A program made the translations under genes and the position numbers. Below are positions 34,853 through 43,375 of a DNA stretch of 64,000 bases, in pieces. Below the pieces are notes generated by a model. The model saw nothing but the letters and a program-made list of their open reading frames with translations, did not search any database and was not told the DNA's origin. Within the stretch, counting starts at the first letter, position 1; every line of letters starts with the position of its first letter. Source of the stretch: Bradyrhizobium sp. WBOS07 (GTDB taxonomy: Bacteria > Pseudomonadota > Alphaproteobacteria > Rhizobiales > Xanthobacteraceae); contig NZ_CP029008.1 of assembly GCF_024585165.1 (NCBI RefSeq), positions 5,041,501 to 5,105,500 of the forward strand, given 5' to 3'.

Positions 34853-37729
34853 TCAGCTCGCCGCTTCCAGCCGCACTTCCGTCAAAAGCCGCATAGCGGC
34901 GTCGGCGTCCATCGGCTCGCCGAAGGCGAAGCCTTGGGCGTATTCGCAGCCCATCTGGTAGAGCTCGACCGCGTCCGAATCGGTCTCGGCGCCCTCGGCC
35001 ACCACGTCCATGCCGAGGTCGTGCGCGAGCGCGATGATCGACTTCAGGATCACCGGTCGGGTGCCGCGGTTGGTGGTGCGCACGAAGGACTGGTCGATCT
35101 TGATGGTGTCGAACGGGAAGCGCTGCAGATAGGCCAGCGAGGAATGGCCGGTGCCGAAATCGTCGAGCGAGAGCCCGGTGCCGAGCTCGCGGATCCGCGT
35201 CAGCATCTGCGCGGCGTGCTCCGGGTTCTCCATCACCAGCGATTCCGTCAATTCGAGCTTGAGCGTGCCGCGCGCCACCGAGGAGCGCGAGAGCACGGTG
35301 CGGATGTCGTGGATCAGGTCGTGGCGCAGCAATTGCCGCGACGAGACGTTGACGGAGGCGAAGATCGGCTCGCGCGAGCGCATCGCGCGCTGCCACACCG
35401 AGAGCTGCTTGGCGGTCTGGTCGAGCACGAACATGCCGAGGTCGACGATCAGGCCGGTCTCTTCCGCGATGCTGATGAATTCCGACGGCGCCATGCGGCC
35501 GAGCTTGGGGTGATCCCAGCGCACCAGCGCTTCGAAGCCGGCGACCGAGCGATCCTCCAGCCGCACGATCGGCTGGTACAGGATCGTCAGCTCCTGGCGC
35601 TCGATGGCGCGGCGCAGCTCACTCTCCAGCGTCAGGCGATCGGTCTTCCGCGCCCGCATCGCCGGCTTGTAGACGTCGATGCGGTCGCCGCCGATGCGCT
35701 TGGAATGATACATCGCCAGCTCGGCGTCCTTGATGATCTCGTCCGTCAGCTGCGTCTGCGGATCGGACAGTGCGAGGCCGATCGAGGCCGTGAGGAAGAT
35801 CTCGCGGTCGTTGAAGGCGATCGGCGCGCGGATGGTCTTGCGGATGGTCTCGGCGAAGGCGGTGATGCGGGCGGGGTCCTGCTCCGACAGCAGGATCAGG
35901 CCGAACTGATCGCCGGCCATGCGGGCCAGCGTGTCCTGCGGCTTCAGGATGCGGGTGAGGCGGCGGGCAAGGGTGAGCAGGATGGAATCGCCGACCGCGA
36001 TGCCGACGGAATCGTTGACCTGCTTGAAGCGGTCGAGGTCGATCACCATCAGCGTCGGCCGCAGCGTCGGCATGGTCTTGGCGAAGTTGGCGACCGCACC
36101 CAGCCGGTCCATGAACAGCTTGCGGTTGGGCAGGCCGGTGAGGTTGTCGTGCACGGAATCGTGCAGCAGGCGCTCCTCGGCGTTGCGCAGCTCGGTGACG
36201 TCGGTGAGCGTGCCGACGACGCGCGAGACCTCGCCGTCCGAGCCGACCACCGGGCGGGCTTTCAGCGCGAACCACATGAAATGGCCGTCCGGGGTGCGCA
36301 GGCGGAAATCCTGCACCAGGCGGCCGCGGCGCTGGTCGAGCACGCTGTCGAGCGCGGCGCGGAAACGGTCCTGGTCGAGCGGATGCAGCACTTCGAGCCA
36401 GGACGCGGCCGGGCCTTCCAGCGTGCCGCGCTTGAGGCCGAGCAGGGCCTCGGTCTCGGGGCTGGTGAAGACCTTGTCGGCGGAGACATCCCAGTCCCAG
36501 ATCAGATCGCCCGAGCCGGCCAGCGCCAGCGCGCGCCGCTCGATGTCGGAGACGACGCCGGTGGTGGCGCCGCCGCCGGCGAAGGCATGCTGCATCACCG
36601 TGAAGCCGATCAGCATCACGATCAGCACGAGGCCGCCGAGCAGGGCCGGGCCGACGATGTCGTTGGTGACGGAGCCCGCGACGGTCATGCCGGCCGCGAC
36701 CACCCAGACGACGAGCAGGAACCAGGTCGGGATCAGCAGCACGGCGCGGTCGAAGCCGTGGGTGGAGAGATAGACGATCAGCGCAAAGCCCGCGAAGGCG
36801 ATCAGCACCAGCGAAATGCGCGCGATGCCGGAGGCCACCGCCGGATCGAACAGCGCGAGCGCCACCAGCGATCCCAGGAAGGCGAGCCAGCCGATCGTGA
36901 TGTGCGAATAGCGCACATGCCAGCGGCTGAGATTGAGGTAGGCGAACAGGAACACCAGGAGCGTGGCCGCCAGGATCGCCTCGCCCGCCGCGCGCCAGAT
37001 GCGCTCGGCGTTGTTCGACATGTCGAGGACCTTGCCCCAGAAGCCGAAATCAACGCCGATATAGACCAACACGGCCCAGGCCAGCGCCGCGGCGGCCGGG
37101 AACATGATGCTGCCCTTGACCACGAACAGAATGGTCAGCACCAGTGCGAGCAAGCCGGAGATGCCGATCACGATGCCCTGGTACAGCGTGAACGAGTTGA
37201 CCTTGTCCTTGTAGGCTTCCGGCTCCCACAGATAGAGCTGCGGCAGCTTGTCGGTGCGTAGCTCCGCGACGAAGGTGACGACGGCGCCGGGATCGAGCGT
37301 GATGCGGAACACGTCCGCGGTCGCGCTTTCCTGCCGCTCCGGCCGGTCGCCAATCGAGGGCGTGATGGTCGCGATGCGCGACAGGCCGAGGTCCGGCCAC
37401 AGCAGCCCCGAGGAGACGATGCGGTAATGCGGGGCGACGATCAGGCGGTCGAGCTGGTCGTCGGTGTTGTTGGCGAGCGCGAACACCACCCAGTTCTGGC
37501 CGCCTTCGCGGGCGCGCACCTCGATGCGGCGGACGATGCCGTCGGTGCCGGGCGCGGTGGAGACCTGGATGCGGTCGGCATCGCTGCGCTGATGCTCGAG
37601 CACGCCGGTGAGGTCGATCGCGGGCGCGTCACTGCGCACGCTGACGGCGTCGAGCGCGCGCGCGGGATACGCGGCGACGAGAATCATGAGGCCCAGCGCG
37701 ATGGGCGCGAGGCACCTGATCAGACGCAA
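34853..37729 (-). CDS. Large membrane PAS-GGDEF-EAL protein, probable c-di-GMP phosphodiesterase
   Basis: 958 residues. Signal peptide (about 1-26), a periplasmic domain of about 140 residues, about seven membrane helices (190-400), a PAS domain (about 410-540), GGDEF (about 545-690) and EAL (about 700-950). The GGDEF site is degenerate (AGDQF near 604), so cyclase activity is unlikely. The EAL domain is intact: FEALVRW near 730, NVSSRQL, ELTES, DDFGTGHSS near 853 and KIDQSFV. It should hydrolyse c-di-GMP, with GGDEF possibly binding GTP as a regulator. The 7TM sensor layout resembles 7TMR-DISM proteins. Confidence 0.93.
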   Translation of the reverse strand: MRLIRCLAPIALGLMILVAAYPARALDAVSVRSDAPAIDLTGVLEHQRSDADRIQVSTAPGTDGIVRRIEVRAREGGQNWVVFALANNTDDQLDRLIVAPHYRIVSSGLLWPDLGLSRIATITPSIGDRPERQESATADVFRITLDPGAVVTFVAELRTDKLPQLYLWEPEAYKDKVNSFTLYQGIVIGISGLLALVLTILFVVKGSIMFPAAAALAWAVLVYIGVDFGFWGKVLDMSNNAERIWRAAGEAILAATLLVFLFAYLNLSRWHVRYSHITIGWLAFLGSLVALALFDPAVASGIARISLVLIAFAGFALIVYLSTHGFDRAVLLIPTWFLLVVWVVAAGMTVAGSVTNDIVGPALLGGLVLIVMLIGFTVMQHAFAGGGATTGVVSDIERRALALAGSGDLIWDWDVSADKVFTSPETEALLGLKRGTLEGPAASWLEVLHPLDQDRFRAALDSVLDQRRGRLVQDFRLRTPDGHFMWFALKARPVVGSDGEVSRVVGTLTDVTELRNAEERLLHDSVHDNLTGLPNRKLFMDRLGAVANFAKTMPTLRPTLMVIDLDRFKQVNDSVGIAVGDSILLTLARRLTRILKPQDTLARMAGDQFGLILLSEQDPARITAFAETIRKTIRAPIAFNDREIFLTASIGLALSDPQTQLTDEIIKDAELAMYHSKRIGGDRIDVYKPAMRARKTDRLTLESELRRAIERQELTILYQPIVRLEDRSVAGFEALVRWDHPKLGRMAPSEFISIAEETGLIVDLGMFVLDQTAKQLSVWQRAMRSREPIFASVNVSSRQLLRHDLIHDIRTVLSRSSVARGTLKLELTESLVMENPEHAAQMLTRIRELGTGLSLDDFGTGHSSLAYLQRFPFDTIKIDQSFVRTTNRGTRPVILKSIIALAHDLGMDVVAEGAETDSDAVELYQMGCEYAQGFAFGEPMDADAAMRLLTEVRLEAAS

Positions 37730-37868
37730 GGTCAGTTCTCCGCGTTCGACGCAAACTCTGAGTAAGAGCTGATTTCAGACCGGACCGAAGTGGTCCGGTG
37801 CGTCGCGATAGATGCCACGAAAGCGAGGAAAATCAAAGGGTTTCCGGCCCGCCCTGTGGGTCAGCGGC

Positions 37869-38867
37869 CTAGACCTCCAACACAATTTTGCCAATATGTG
37901 CGCTGGTTTCCATGCGCCGATGCGCGTCGGCGGCCTTTTCCAGCGGGAAAGTGCTGTCCATCAGCGGTTTGACGCGGCCTTCGCGCAAGAGCGGCATCAC
38001 TTTCTGCTCGATTGCGGCCACCATCGCCGCCTTATCCGCATTCGTACGGGGGCGCAGGGTCGAGCCGGTATGGGTGAGGCGCTTGACCATCACCTTGGCG
38101 ATGTTGACGCTGACCTTGGGCCCGTTGAGGGTTGCGATCTGCACGATCCGGCCATCGACCGCGGCGGCGTCGTAGTTGCGGTCGACATAGTCGCCGGCGA
38201 CCATGTCGAGGATCAGGTTGACGCCTTCCTTGTTGGTCTCTTCCTTGACCACGGCGACGAAGTCTTCGGTCTTGTAGTTGATGGCGCGGTCGGCGCCCAA
38301 TTTGAGGCAGGCATCACACTTGTCCTGCGATCCCACGGTGACGAACACCTTGGCGCCGAACGCCTTCGCCAGCTGGATCGCCATGGTGCCGATGCCGGAG
38401 GAGCCGCCATGGATCAGCAGCGTCTCGCCGGCCTTGAGGCCGCCGCGCTCGAACACGTTGTGCCAGACCGTCATCAGGGTCTCCGGCAGCGCGCCGGCTT
38501 CCTTGATCGACAGCGCCGGCGGCACGCTCATGGCCTGGGCGTCCTGGGCGATGCAGTACTGCGCATAGCCGCCGCCGGCGACCAGCGACATCACCTTGTC
38601 GCCGACCTTGTGCCGCCTGGCGTTGCTGCCGACCGCGACCACCTCACCGGCGATCTCGAGGCCGGGCAGGTCGCTGGCGCCGGGCGGCGGCGGATAGGCG
38701 CCGGAGCGCTGTGCGACGTCGGGCCGGTTGACGCCGGCGGCCATCACCTTGACCAGGATCTCGTCCGGGCCGGGCTGCGGCAGGCTGCGCTGTTCCGGGA
38801 TCAGCACCTCCGGTCCGCCGGGCTTGGAGATGGCGACCACGGTCATTTGCGCGGGCAGCTTGTCCAT
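37869..38867 (-). CDS. NAD(P)H-quinone oxidoreductase, zinc-free MDR family (Qor/PIG3-like)
   Basis: 332 residues. GroES-like N-terminal half (MTVVAISKPGGPEVL, VNRPDVAQRSGAYPPPPGAS) and a Rossmann half with HGGSSGIGTMAIQLAKAFGA. The usual zinc ligands of alcohol dehydrogenases are absent. The sequence resembles PIG3-type quinone oxidoreductases, which reduce quinones with NADPH. Divergent from DUF1192 with a 117-base gap; this quinone reductase / DUF1192 / RcdA-family neighbourhood recurs in Rhizobiales by my recollection. Confidence 0.9.
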   Translation of the reverse strand: MDKLPAQMTVVAISKPGGPEVLIPEQRSLPQPGPDEILVKVMAAGVNRPDVAQRSGAYPPPPGASDLPGLEIAGEVVAVGSNARRHKVGDKVMSLVAGGGYAQYCIAQDAQAMSVPPALSIKEAGALPETLMTVWHNVFERGGLKAGETLLIHGGSSGIGTMAIQLAKAFGAKVFVTVGSQDKCDACLKLGADRAINYKTEDFVAVVKEETNKEGVNLILDMVAGDYVDRNYDAAAVDGRIVQIATLNGPKVSVNIAKVMVKRLTHTGSTLRPRTNADKAAMVAAIEQKVMPLLREGRVKPLMDSTFPLEKAADAHRRMETSAHIGKIVLEV

Positions 38868-38984
38868 GATGTGTCCTTGAGCAAAGGTGCGGGGATGAAC
38901 CAGGCCTTTGATTAGCCAGCGCAGTCCGGACTGGCAACCGCCTCAGCGTTGCGGTCCGGTCCGCGGACGAAAGGAGGAGCGAGA

Positions 38985-39176
38985 ATGGCGACGGAAGACG
39001 ACGACCGCCCGCGCACGAAGATCAGCCACGAGATCGGACAGGATCTCTCACTGTTGTCGGTCGAAGAACTGACCGAGCGCGTGACCTTGCTCAAGACCGA
39101 GATCGCAAGACTGGAGGAAGCCGCCACCAAGAAGCGCGCCTCGCGCGATGCGGCGGATCATTTTTTCAAGAAGTAG
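38985..39176 (+). CDS. DUF1192 family protein
   Basis: 63 residues, MATEDDDRPRTKISHEIGQD to ASRDAADHFFKK. The ATG at 38985 follows AAGGAGGAG, a nearly perfect ribosome-binding site. The LSVEELTERVTLLKTEIARL segment forms a short coiled coil typical of DUF1192, a small alphaproteobacterial family of unknown function. It lies upstream of the rcdA-like gene, separated by repeats and a probable sRNA. Confidence 0.9.
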   Translation: MATEDDDRPRTKISHEIGQDLSLLSVEELTERVTLLKTEIARLEEAATKKRASRDAADHFFKK

Positions 39177-39193
39177 TCGCGGGCCTCTCTTGT

Positions 39194-39246
39194 CGTGTCC
39201 CGGGCGCGGTGCAGCGCGTAGCGCTGCTCCGCAGAGCCGGGACCCA
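39194..39246. repeat. Half copy of inverted-repeat family C
   Basis: Only the left arm is present: GTGTCCCGGGCGCGGTGCAG through CAGAGCCGGGACCCA. Where the right arm should follow there is a complete family B element instead, so this copy is broken or was displaced. Confidence 0.75.
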
Positions 39247-39269
39247 TGCCCTCCGTAGATCTCTCCATT

Positions 39270-39402
39270 GTCATTCCGGGGCGGCGCGTAGCGCCGAGCC
39301 CGGAATCCATAACCCCAAGCCGCTGAAACGGGCAGGCGGGCCACTCCATGTTGCTGTGGCTATGGATTCCGGGCTCACGACTTCGTCGTGCCCCGGAATG
39401 AC
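39270..39402. repeat. Intergenic inverted-repeat element, family B copy 1
   Basis: Left end GTCATTCCGGGGCGGCGCGT, inner arms CCCGGAATCCATAACC and TATGGATTCCGGGCTC, right end TGCCCCGGAATGAC. Other copies: 40299-40417, 51375-51507, 55379-55478. Confidence 0.87.
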
Positions 39403-39454
39403 GGCGGCGAGAGAGACGCCATCGCACCGTACTCGGCCACTGGCCGACATGGCT

Positions 39455-39614
39455 AACGAACCGTCAAAAAAATCGCTCGTTTACTCCAGATTAAGCTTTC
39501 GGGTTTATGACTGGAACTGTCCTCGTTTGGACACCGAGTGGCTCCTGTCCACTCTGTTTGACGCCTCCCTGTTATCAACTTTCAAAGCCGCCGGTCTCCG
39601 GCGGCTCTTTTTTT
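39455..39614 (+). ncRNA. Probable trans-acting small RNA with anti-Shine-Dalgarno loop
   Basis: Within a 591-base gap between DUF1192 and the rcdA-like gene, a strong intrinsic terminator (39587-39614) ends a stretch with no coding frame of its own. Just upstream is a 6-bp hairpin GAGTGG-CTCCTGT-CCACTC (39536-39554) whose loop exposes CUCCU, complementary to ribosome-binding sites. A second CCUCCC lies unpaired at about 39563-39569. This is the design of alphaproteobacterial sRNAs that block translation. The 5' end is my estimate; the tail resembles, from memory, the mmgR/alpha-r8 (Rfam suhB) type, which needs a covariance search to confirm. Confidence 0.6.
39587..39614 (+). terminator. Strong intrinsic terminator of the probable sRNA
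   Basis: Perfect 8-bp stem GCCGCCGG / CCGGCGGC with a three-base TCT loop, followed by TCTTTTTTT. Nothing protein-coding precedes it within about 400 bases on this strand. Confidence 0.92.
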
Positions 39615-39767
39615 GCGTCTATTCCCGGTTGAATTCCTCGGAATGACCCGCGGAAACCATATCCGCGCTTGTCACTGGACTCCGGGTCTCGCCCGCGCAA
39701 TGATTTGTTCATCATAAAGCCGGCGCCGAAGCCGGACAGTCAAACAGTTGCGTAAGAGGCGTTAACC

Positions 39768-40277
39768 ATGGAACGTTTGCAGGCCGACGGCGCTCTCGTT
39801 CAACTGAGCGAGCGGTTCACCAATTCCGCGGCGTTCGGCGTTCTGTTCCGCGAGGGCATGGATCTGGTCGAAGAAACCGCCGCCTATCTCGACGGCGCCG
39901 GACGCACCGAGGCCAAGGCGCTCGACCGTGCCGTCAGCCTCACCTACGCGACCGAGAGCATGCGTCTCACCACCCGCCTGATGCAGCTCGCCTCGTGGCT
40001 GCTGCTGCACCGCGCGGTGAAGGAAGGCGAGATGACGCTTGTTCAGGCCAATCGCGAGAAGACCAAGGTCAAGCTCAGCGCCGCCGATCCCGGCCCCGCC
40101 GACACCATCGAGAAGCTGCCCGCGCAGCTCCAGGACCTGATCCATCGCTCGATGAGCCTGCAGACCCGCGTCCGCCGCCTCGACACCACCATCCACACCC
40201 CGCCGGCCGAGCACGTCGCAATCGGCAATCCGCTGGTGCCGCACCTCAACGCGCTGAAGGCCGCGTTCGAGCGGTAA
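39768..40277 (+). CDS. rcdA: DUF1465 / RcdA-family protein (regulator of CtrA degradation)
   Basis: 169 residues, MERLQADGALVQLSERFTNS to LVPHLNALKAAFER, all-helical. The YATESMRLTTRLMQLASWLL helix and VKEGEM are characteristic of the DUF1465 family, whose best-known member is Caulobacter RcdA. RcdA is an adaptor that helps deliver the master regulator CtrA and other substrates to ClpXP during the cell cycle. The family assignment is firm; orthology of function is likely but inferred. It stands alone, followed by a repeat element. Confidence 0.85.
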   Translation: MERLQADGALVQLSERFTNSAAFGVLFREGMDLVEETAAYLDGAGRTEAKALDRAVSLTYATESMRLTTRLMQLASWLLLHRAVKEGEMTLVQANREKTKVKLSAADPGPADTIEKLPAQLQDLIHRSMSLQTRVRRLDTTIHTPPAEHVAIGNPLVPHLNALKAAFER

Positions 40278-40298
40278 GGTCGATCAACCATCTCGGTC

Positions 40299-40417
40299 GT
40301 CATTCCGGGACGCGCCTCTTGGCGCGGGCCCGGAATCCATACTCCCGATCGTGGTTATGGATTCTCAGATGCGCAATTGCGCATCGTAGCTCGCCCTTCG
40401 GGCGCCCCGGAATGACA
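40299..40417. repeat. Intergenic inverted-repeat element, family B copy 2
   Basis: Begins GTCATTCCGGGACGCGCCTC and ends CGGGCGCCCCGGAATGAC. It carries the 18-bp perfect palindrome GATGCGCAATTGCGCATC at 40368-40385, also found in the copy at 51375-51507. Confidence 0.87.
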
Positions 40418-40430
40418 GCGCGCGATAAAC

Positions 40431-40463
40431 AAAAACGCCCCCGGTTTCCCGGGGGCGTTTTTC
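40431..40463 (-). terminator. Intrinsic terminator of rpmE
   Basis: Stem AAACGCCCCCGG / CCGGGGGCGTTT (12 bp when read either way) followed leftward by a T-run. It begins 24 bases past the rpmE stop. Confidence 0.9.
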
Positions 40464-40486
40464 GTCTCCAGCCCTTTCGGGCCGGA

Positions 40487-40714
40487 TCAGTCCTTCTTGA
40501 GGAAGCCCGAAAACTTCTTCTGGAAGCGCGAGACGCGGCCGCCGCGGTCCATGATCTGGGCGTTGCCGCCGGTCCAGGCCGGGTGCGACTTCGGGTCGAT
40601 GTCGAGGTTCAGCGTGTCGCCTTCCTTGCCCCAGGTGGAGCGGGTCAGGTACTCGGTTCCGTCGGTCATCACGACTTTAATCGTATGATAATCCGGATGA
40701 ATTTCGGCTTTCAT
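40487..40714 (-). CDS. rpmE: 50S ribosomal protein L31
   Basis: 75 residues, [20 protein letters not shown] to KFSGFLKKD. Family landmarks are HPDYHTI, the [17 protein letters not shown] stretch and SHPAWTGG. The zinc-binding cysteine pair of the C+ form is absent, so this is the zinc-independent type, which is usual in Rhizobiales. It is a component of the large ribosomal subunit at the intersubunit bridge. Single gene with a terminator after it. Confidence 0.97.
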   Translation of the reverse strand: MKAEIHPDYHTIKVVMTDGTEYLTRSTWGKEGDTLNLDIDPKSHPAWTGGNAQIMDRGGRVSRFQKKFSGFLKKD

Positions 40715-40911
40715 GACAAATTCCTCGGCGCCCGGCGCCTGTTCTGGTGGCTCGCGAATGACGGATTTGGCCGGCTCTATACCTCACGATATCAGCCAAA
40801 ACAAGCGGGCTTGCGCGGCTGAACCGGGTTTGCCCCTAAGGGACATCCCGGATTTGCCACTACCCTTGCACCGGCCTATTGGGAGCAGACGAATGCAATG
40901 GGCCAGATCTC

Positions 40912-42762
40912 ATGAGCGCAGTGGAACGGCTTGATGACCAATATGTCGATCAGCCCGGAATGAACGCCGCGGACACAACCTCGATCGAAGCCGAGCTGAT
41001 CGAAGCGCCGGCCAAGGGCCGCGCCAAGCTGCGGCCGCTGCTCGCGCTGGCGCCCTATGTCGGCCGCTATCGCGGCCGGGCGGCGCTGGCCTTCGTCGCG
41101 CTCACGGTCGCGGCCCTGACCACGCTGTTGGTGCCCATCGCGGTGCGCCGGATGATCGATTTCGGCCTGACGCCCGAGGGCATCGAGCTGATCAACAGCT
41201 ACTTCTCGGTGATGCTCGCGGTGGTCGGCGTGCTCGCGCTCGCCAGCGCTGCGCGCTACTACCTCGTGATGACGATCGGCGAGCGCATCGTCGCCGACCT
41301 CAGGCGCGACGTCTTCGCTCATCTGCTCTCGCTCTCCCCCGCCTTCTTCGATTCCGCGCGCAGCGGCGAATTGATCTCGCGGCTCACCGCCGACACTACC
41401 CAGCTCAAATCGGCCGTCGGCGCCTCGGTGTCGATCGCGCTGCGCAATCTGATGATGTTCCTGGGCGCCACGGCGATGATGGTGATCACGAGCCCGAAGC
41501 TGTCGGGCTTCGTGCTGCTCGCCATCCCCTTGATCGTGCTGCCGCTGGTTGCCTTCGGGCGCTGGGTGCGGCGGCTGTCGCGCAACGCCCAGGACACGCT
41601 TGCCGAGGCCTCGGCCTATGCGGGCGAGCTGGTCGGCGCGATCCGCACCGTGCAGGCCTATACCAGCGAAGGGTTCGCCGAGAAGCGTTTCGGCGGCGAG
41701 GTCGAGCACGCCTATGAGGCCGCGCGCACCTCGACCCAGGCACGCGCCGTGCTCACGGCCATCATCATCTTCATCGTGTTCGCCAGCGTGGTCGCGATCC
41801 TCTGGATCGGCTCGCATGACGTCCTCACCGGCGCGATTTCGCCGGGCCGGCTCGGTCAGTTCGTGCTGTATGCGGTGTTCGCCGCAGCGGGCCTCGGCCA
41901 GCTCAGCGAGGTCTGGGGCGAGGTCTCTGCGGCATCCGGCGCGGCCGAGCGCCTGTTCGAGATCCTGCACGTGAAGCCCGACATCACCGCGCCCGCCTCA
42001 GTGCGCGCGTTGCCGGTGCCGGCACGCGGCGAGGTCGGGTTCGATCAGGTCAGCTTTGCCTATCCGGCGCGGCGCGACGTCAAGGTGCTCGATGCCGTGT
42101 CGTTCACCGTGCGCCCCGGCGAGAAGGTCGCGATCGTCGGCCCATCCGGCGCCGGCAAGAGCACGATCTTTCACCTCTTGCTGCGCTTCTACGACCCGCG
42201 CAGCGGCACGATCTCGCTCGACGGCGTGCCGGTCAAGTCCGCCGACCCCAGGGATTTCCGCGCGCGCATCGCACTGGTGCCGCAGGAATCCGTGGTGTTC
42301 GCCGCGAGCGCGCGCGAGAACATCCGCTTCGGCCGGCCCGATGCCACCGATGCCGAGGTCGAGCGCGCCGCCGAGCTCGCCCATGCCGCCGAATTCATCC
42401 GCCGCCTGCCCGAAGGTTTCCAGACCCCGCTCGGCGAGCGCGGCGTGACGCTGTCAGGCGGCCAGCGCCAGCGCATCGCGATCGCGCGCGCCATCCTGCG
42501 CGATGCGCCGTTGCTGCTGCTCGACGAGGCCACCTCCGCGCTCGACGCCGAAAGCGAGACGCTGGTGCAGACCGCGCTGGAAGAGCTGATGCGCCACCGC
42601 ACCACACTGGTGATCGCGCACCGCCTCGCCACCGTGCTGTCCTGCGACCGCATCCTGGTGATGGACCAGGGCCGGATCGTCGAGCAGGGCACCCATGCCG
42701 AGCTCGTCGCCGCGAACGGGCTTTACGCCCGGCTGGCGCGGCTGCAGTTCGAGGGGGCGTGA
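40912..42762 (+). CDS. ABC exporter, fused transmembrane and ATP-binding domains (MsbA-like)
   Basis: 616 residues from the ATG at 40912 ([10 protein letters not shown]). Six membrane helices at about 40-330, then the ATPase: Walker [10 protein letters not shown] (about 409), signature [15 protein letters not shown] (about 514), Walker [13 protein letters not shown] (about 534), His-switch IAHRLAT. This half-transporter should homodimerise. Family relatives export lipids, glycans or drugs; the substrate is not clear. It is divergent from rpmE. A TTG start 33 bases upstream is also in frame but lacks a ribosome-binding site. Confidence 0.93.
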   Translation: MSAVERLDDQYVDQPGMNAADTTSIEAELIEAPAKGRAKLRPLLALAPYVGRYRGRAALAFVALTVAALTTLLVPIAVRRMIDFGLTPEGIELINSYFSVMLAVVGVLALASAARYYLVMTIGERIVADLRRDVFAHLLSLSPAFFDSARSGELISRLTADTTQLKSAVGASVSIALRNLMMFLGATAMMVITSPKLSGFVLLAIPLIVLPLVAFGRWVRRLSRNAQDTLAEASAYAGELVGAIRTVQAYTSEGFAEKRFGGEVEHAYEAARTSTQARAVLTAIIIFIVFASVVAILWIGSHDVLTGAISPGRLGQFVLYAVFAAAGLGQLSEVWGEVSAASGAAERLFEILHVKPDITAPASVRALPVPARGEVGFDQVSFAYPARRDVKVLDAVSFTVRPGEKVAIVGPSGAGKSTIFHLLLRFYDPRSGTISLDGVPVKSADPRDFRARIALVPQESVVFAASARENIRFGRPDATDAEVERAAELAHAAEFIRRLPEGFQTPLGERGVTLSGGQRQRIAIARAILRDAPLLLLDEATSALDAESETLVQTALEELMRHRTTLVIAHRLATVLSCDRILVMDQGRIVEQGTHAELVAANGLYARLARLQFEGA

Positions 42763-42812
42763 GGCGCAGCGCGATCGACGTGAAGCGCTGCCATCGCCGC
42801 CTCACCCACAGT

Positions 42813-42913
42813 GTCATCGCCCGCGCAAGCGGGTGATCCAATACTCCGAGACGATCGTGATTGACCGATCAGCCACGGCGTACTGGATTCCCCGCCTTCG
42901 CGGGGAATGACAG
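42813..42913. repeat. Intergenic inverted-repeat element, family A copy 3
   Basis: Starts GTCATCGCCCGCGCAAGCGG and ends CCCCGCCTTCGCGGGGAATGACAG, with ATCCAATACTCC and GCGTACTGGATTC inside. It lies in reverse sense compared with 6231-6333, between convergent genes. Confidence 0.87.
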
Positions 42914-42928
42914 CGGAATTTCAGGCGA

Positions 42929-43375
42929 TCACGCCCGCCACACCATCTTCAGCACCGGCCGCCCCGAGGTCGGGTTCACGTCGTCGCCGGCATGGGCAAA
43001 GCCGTTGCGCTCGTAGAAGCGGATGGCGCGGGCATTGTCCTTGTTGACGAGCAGCGTCACGCCCGAGGGTGACAAGCGCTTGGCTTCGTCGACGAGCAGC
43101 CGCGCGGCATCAGAGCCCCAATGCGCGGGATCGACCACGAGCTGGTCGAGATAGCCCTCGCCGTCGATGGTGACGAACCCGGTCAGCGCGCCGTCTCGTT
43201 CCGCCACCACGATCGAGGCCTTGGGCACCAGATCCTTGCGCCAGCGCCCGCGCCACCATTCCAGCCGGGCCGAAAAGTCGATCTGCGGATAGGCCGCTTG
43301 CCAGGTGCGATGCCAGAGCTCGATCGCGGCGGCTTCGTCGGAGGCCGCGTAGGGGCGGAGGTGAAGCGCGCTCAC
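42929..43375 (-). CDS. GNAT family N-acetyltransferase
   Basis: 148 residues, GTG start at 43375 overlapping the preceding gene's stop by one base. GNAT landmarks: YAASDEAAAIELWHRTWQAA at the start, IDGEGYLDQLVVDPAHWGSD (beta-4 and the loop before the acetyl-CoA site), LLVNKDNARAIRFYERNGFA near the end. The substrate is unknown. Overlap implies co-translation with the OmpA-like gene. Confidence 0.9.
   Translation of the reverse strand: MSALHLRPYAASDEAAAIELWHRTWQAAYPQIDFSARLEWWRGRWRKDLVPKASIVVAERDGALTGFVTIDGEGYLDQLVVDPAHWGSDAARLLVDEAKRLSPSGVTLLVNKDNARAIRFYERNGFAHAGDDVNPTSGRPVLKMVWRA

Noticed and set aside
39720..39767. CtrA-binding box (TTAA-N7-TTAAC) in front of the rcdA-like gene
   Set aside because: GTTAAC is present just before the start, but the partner half-site 11 bases upstream reads CGTA.
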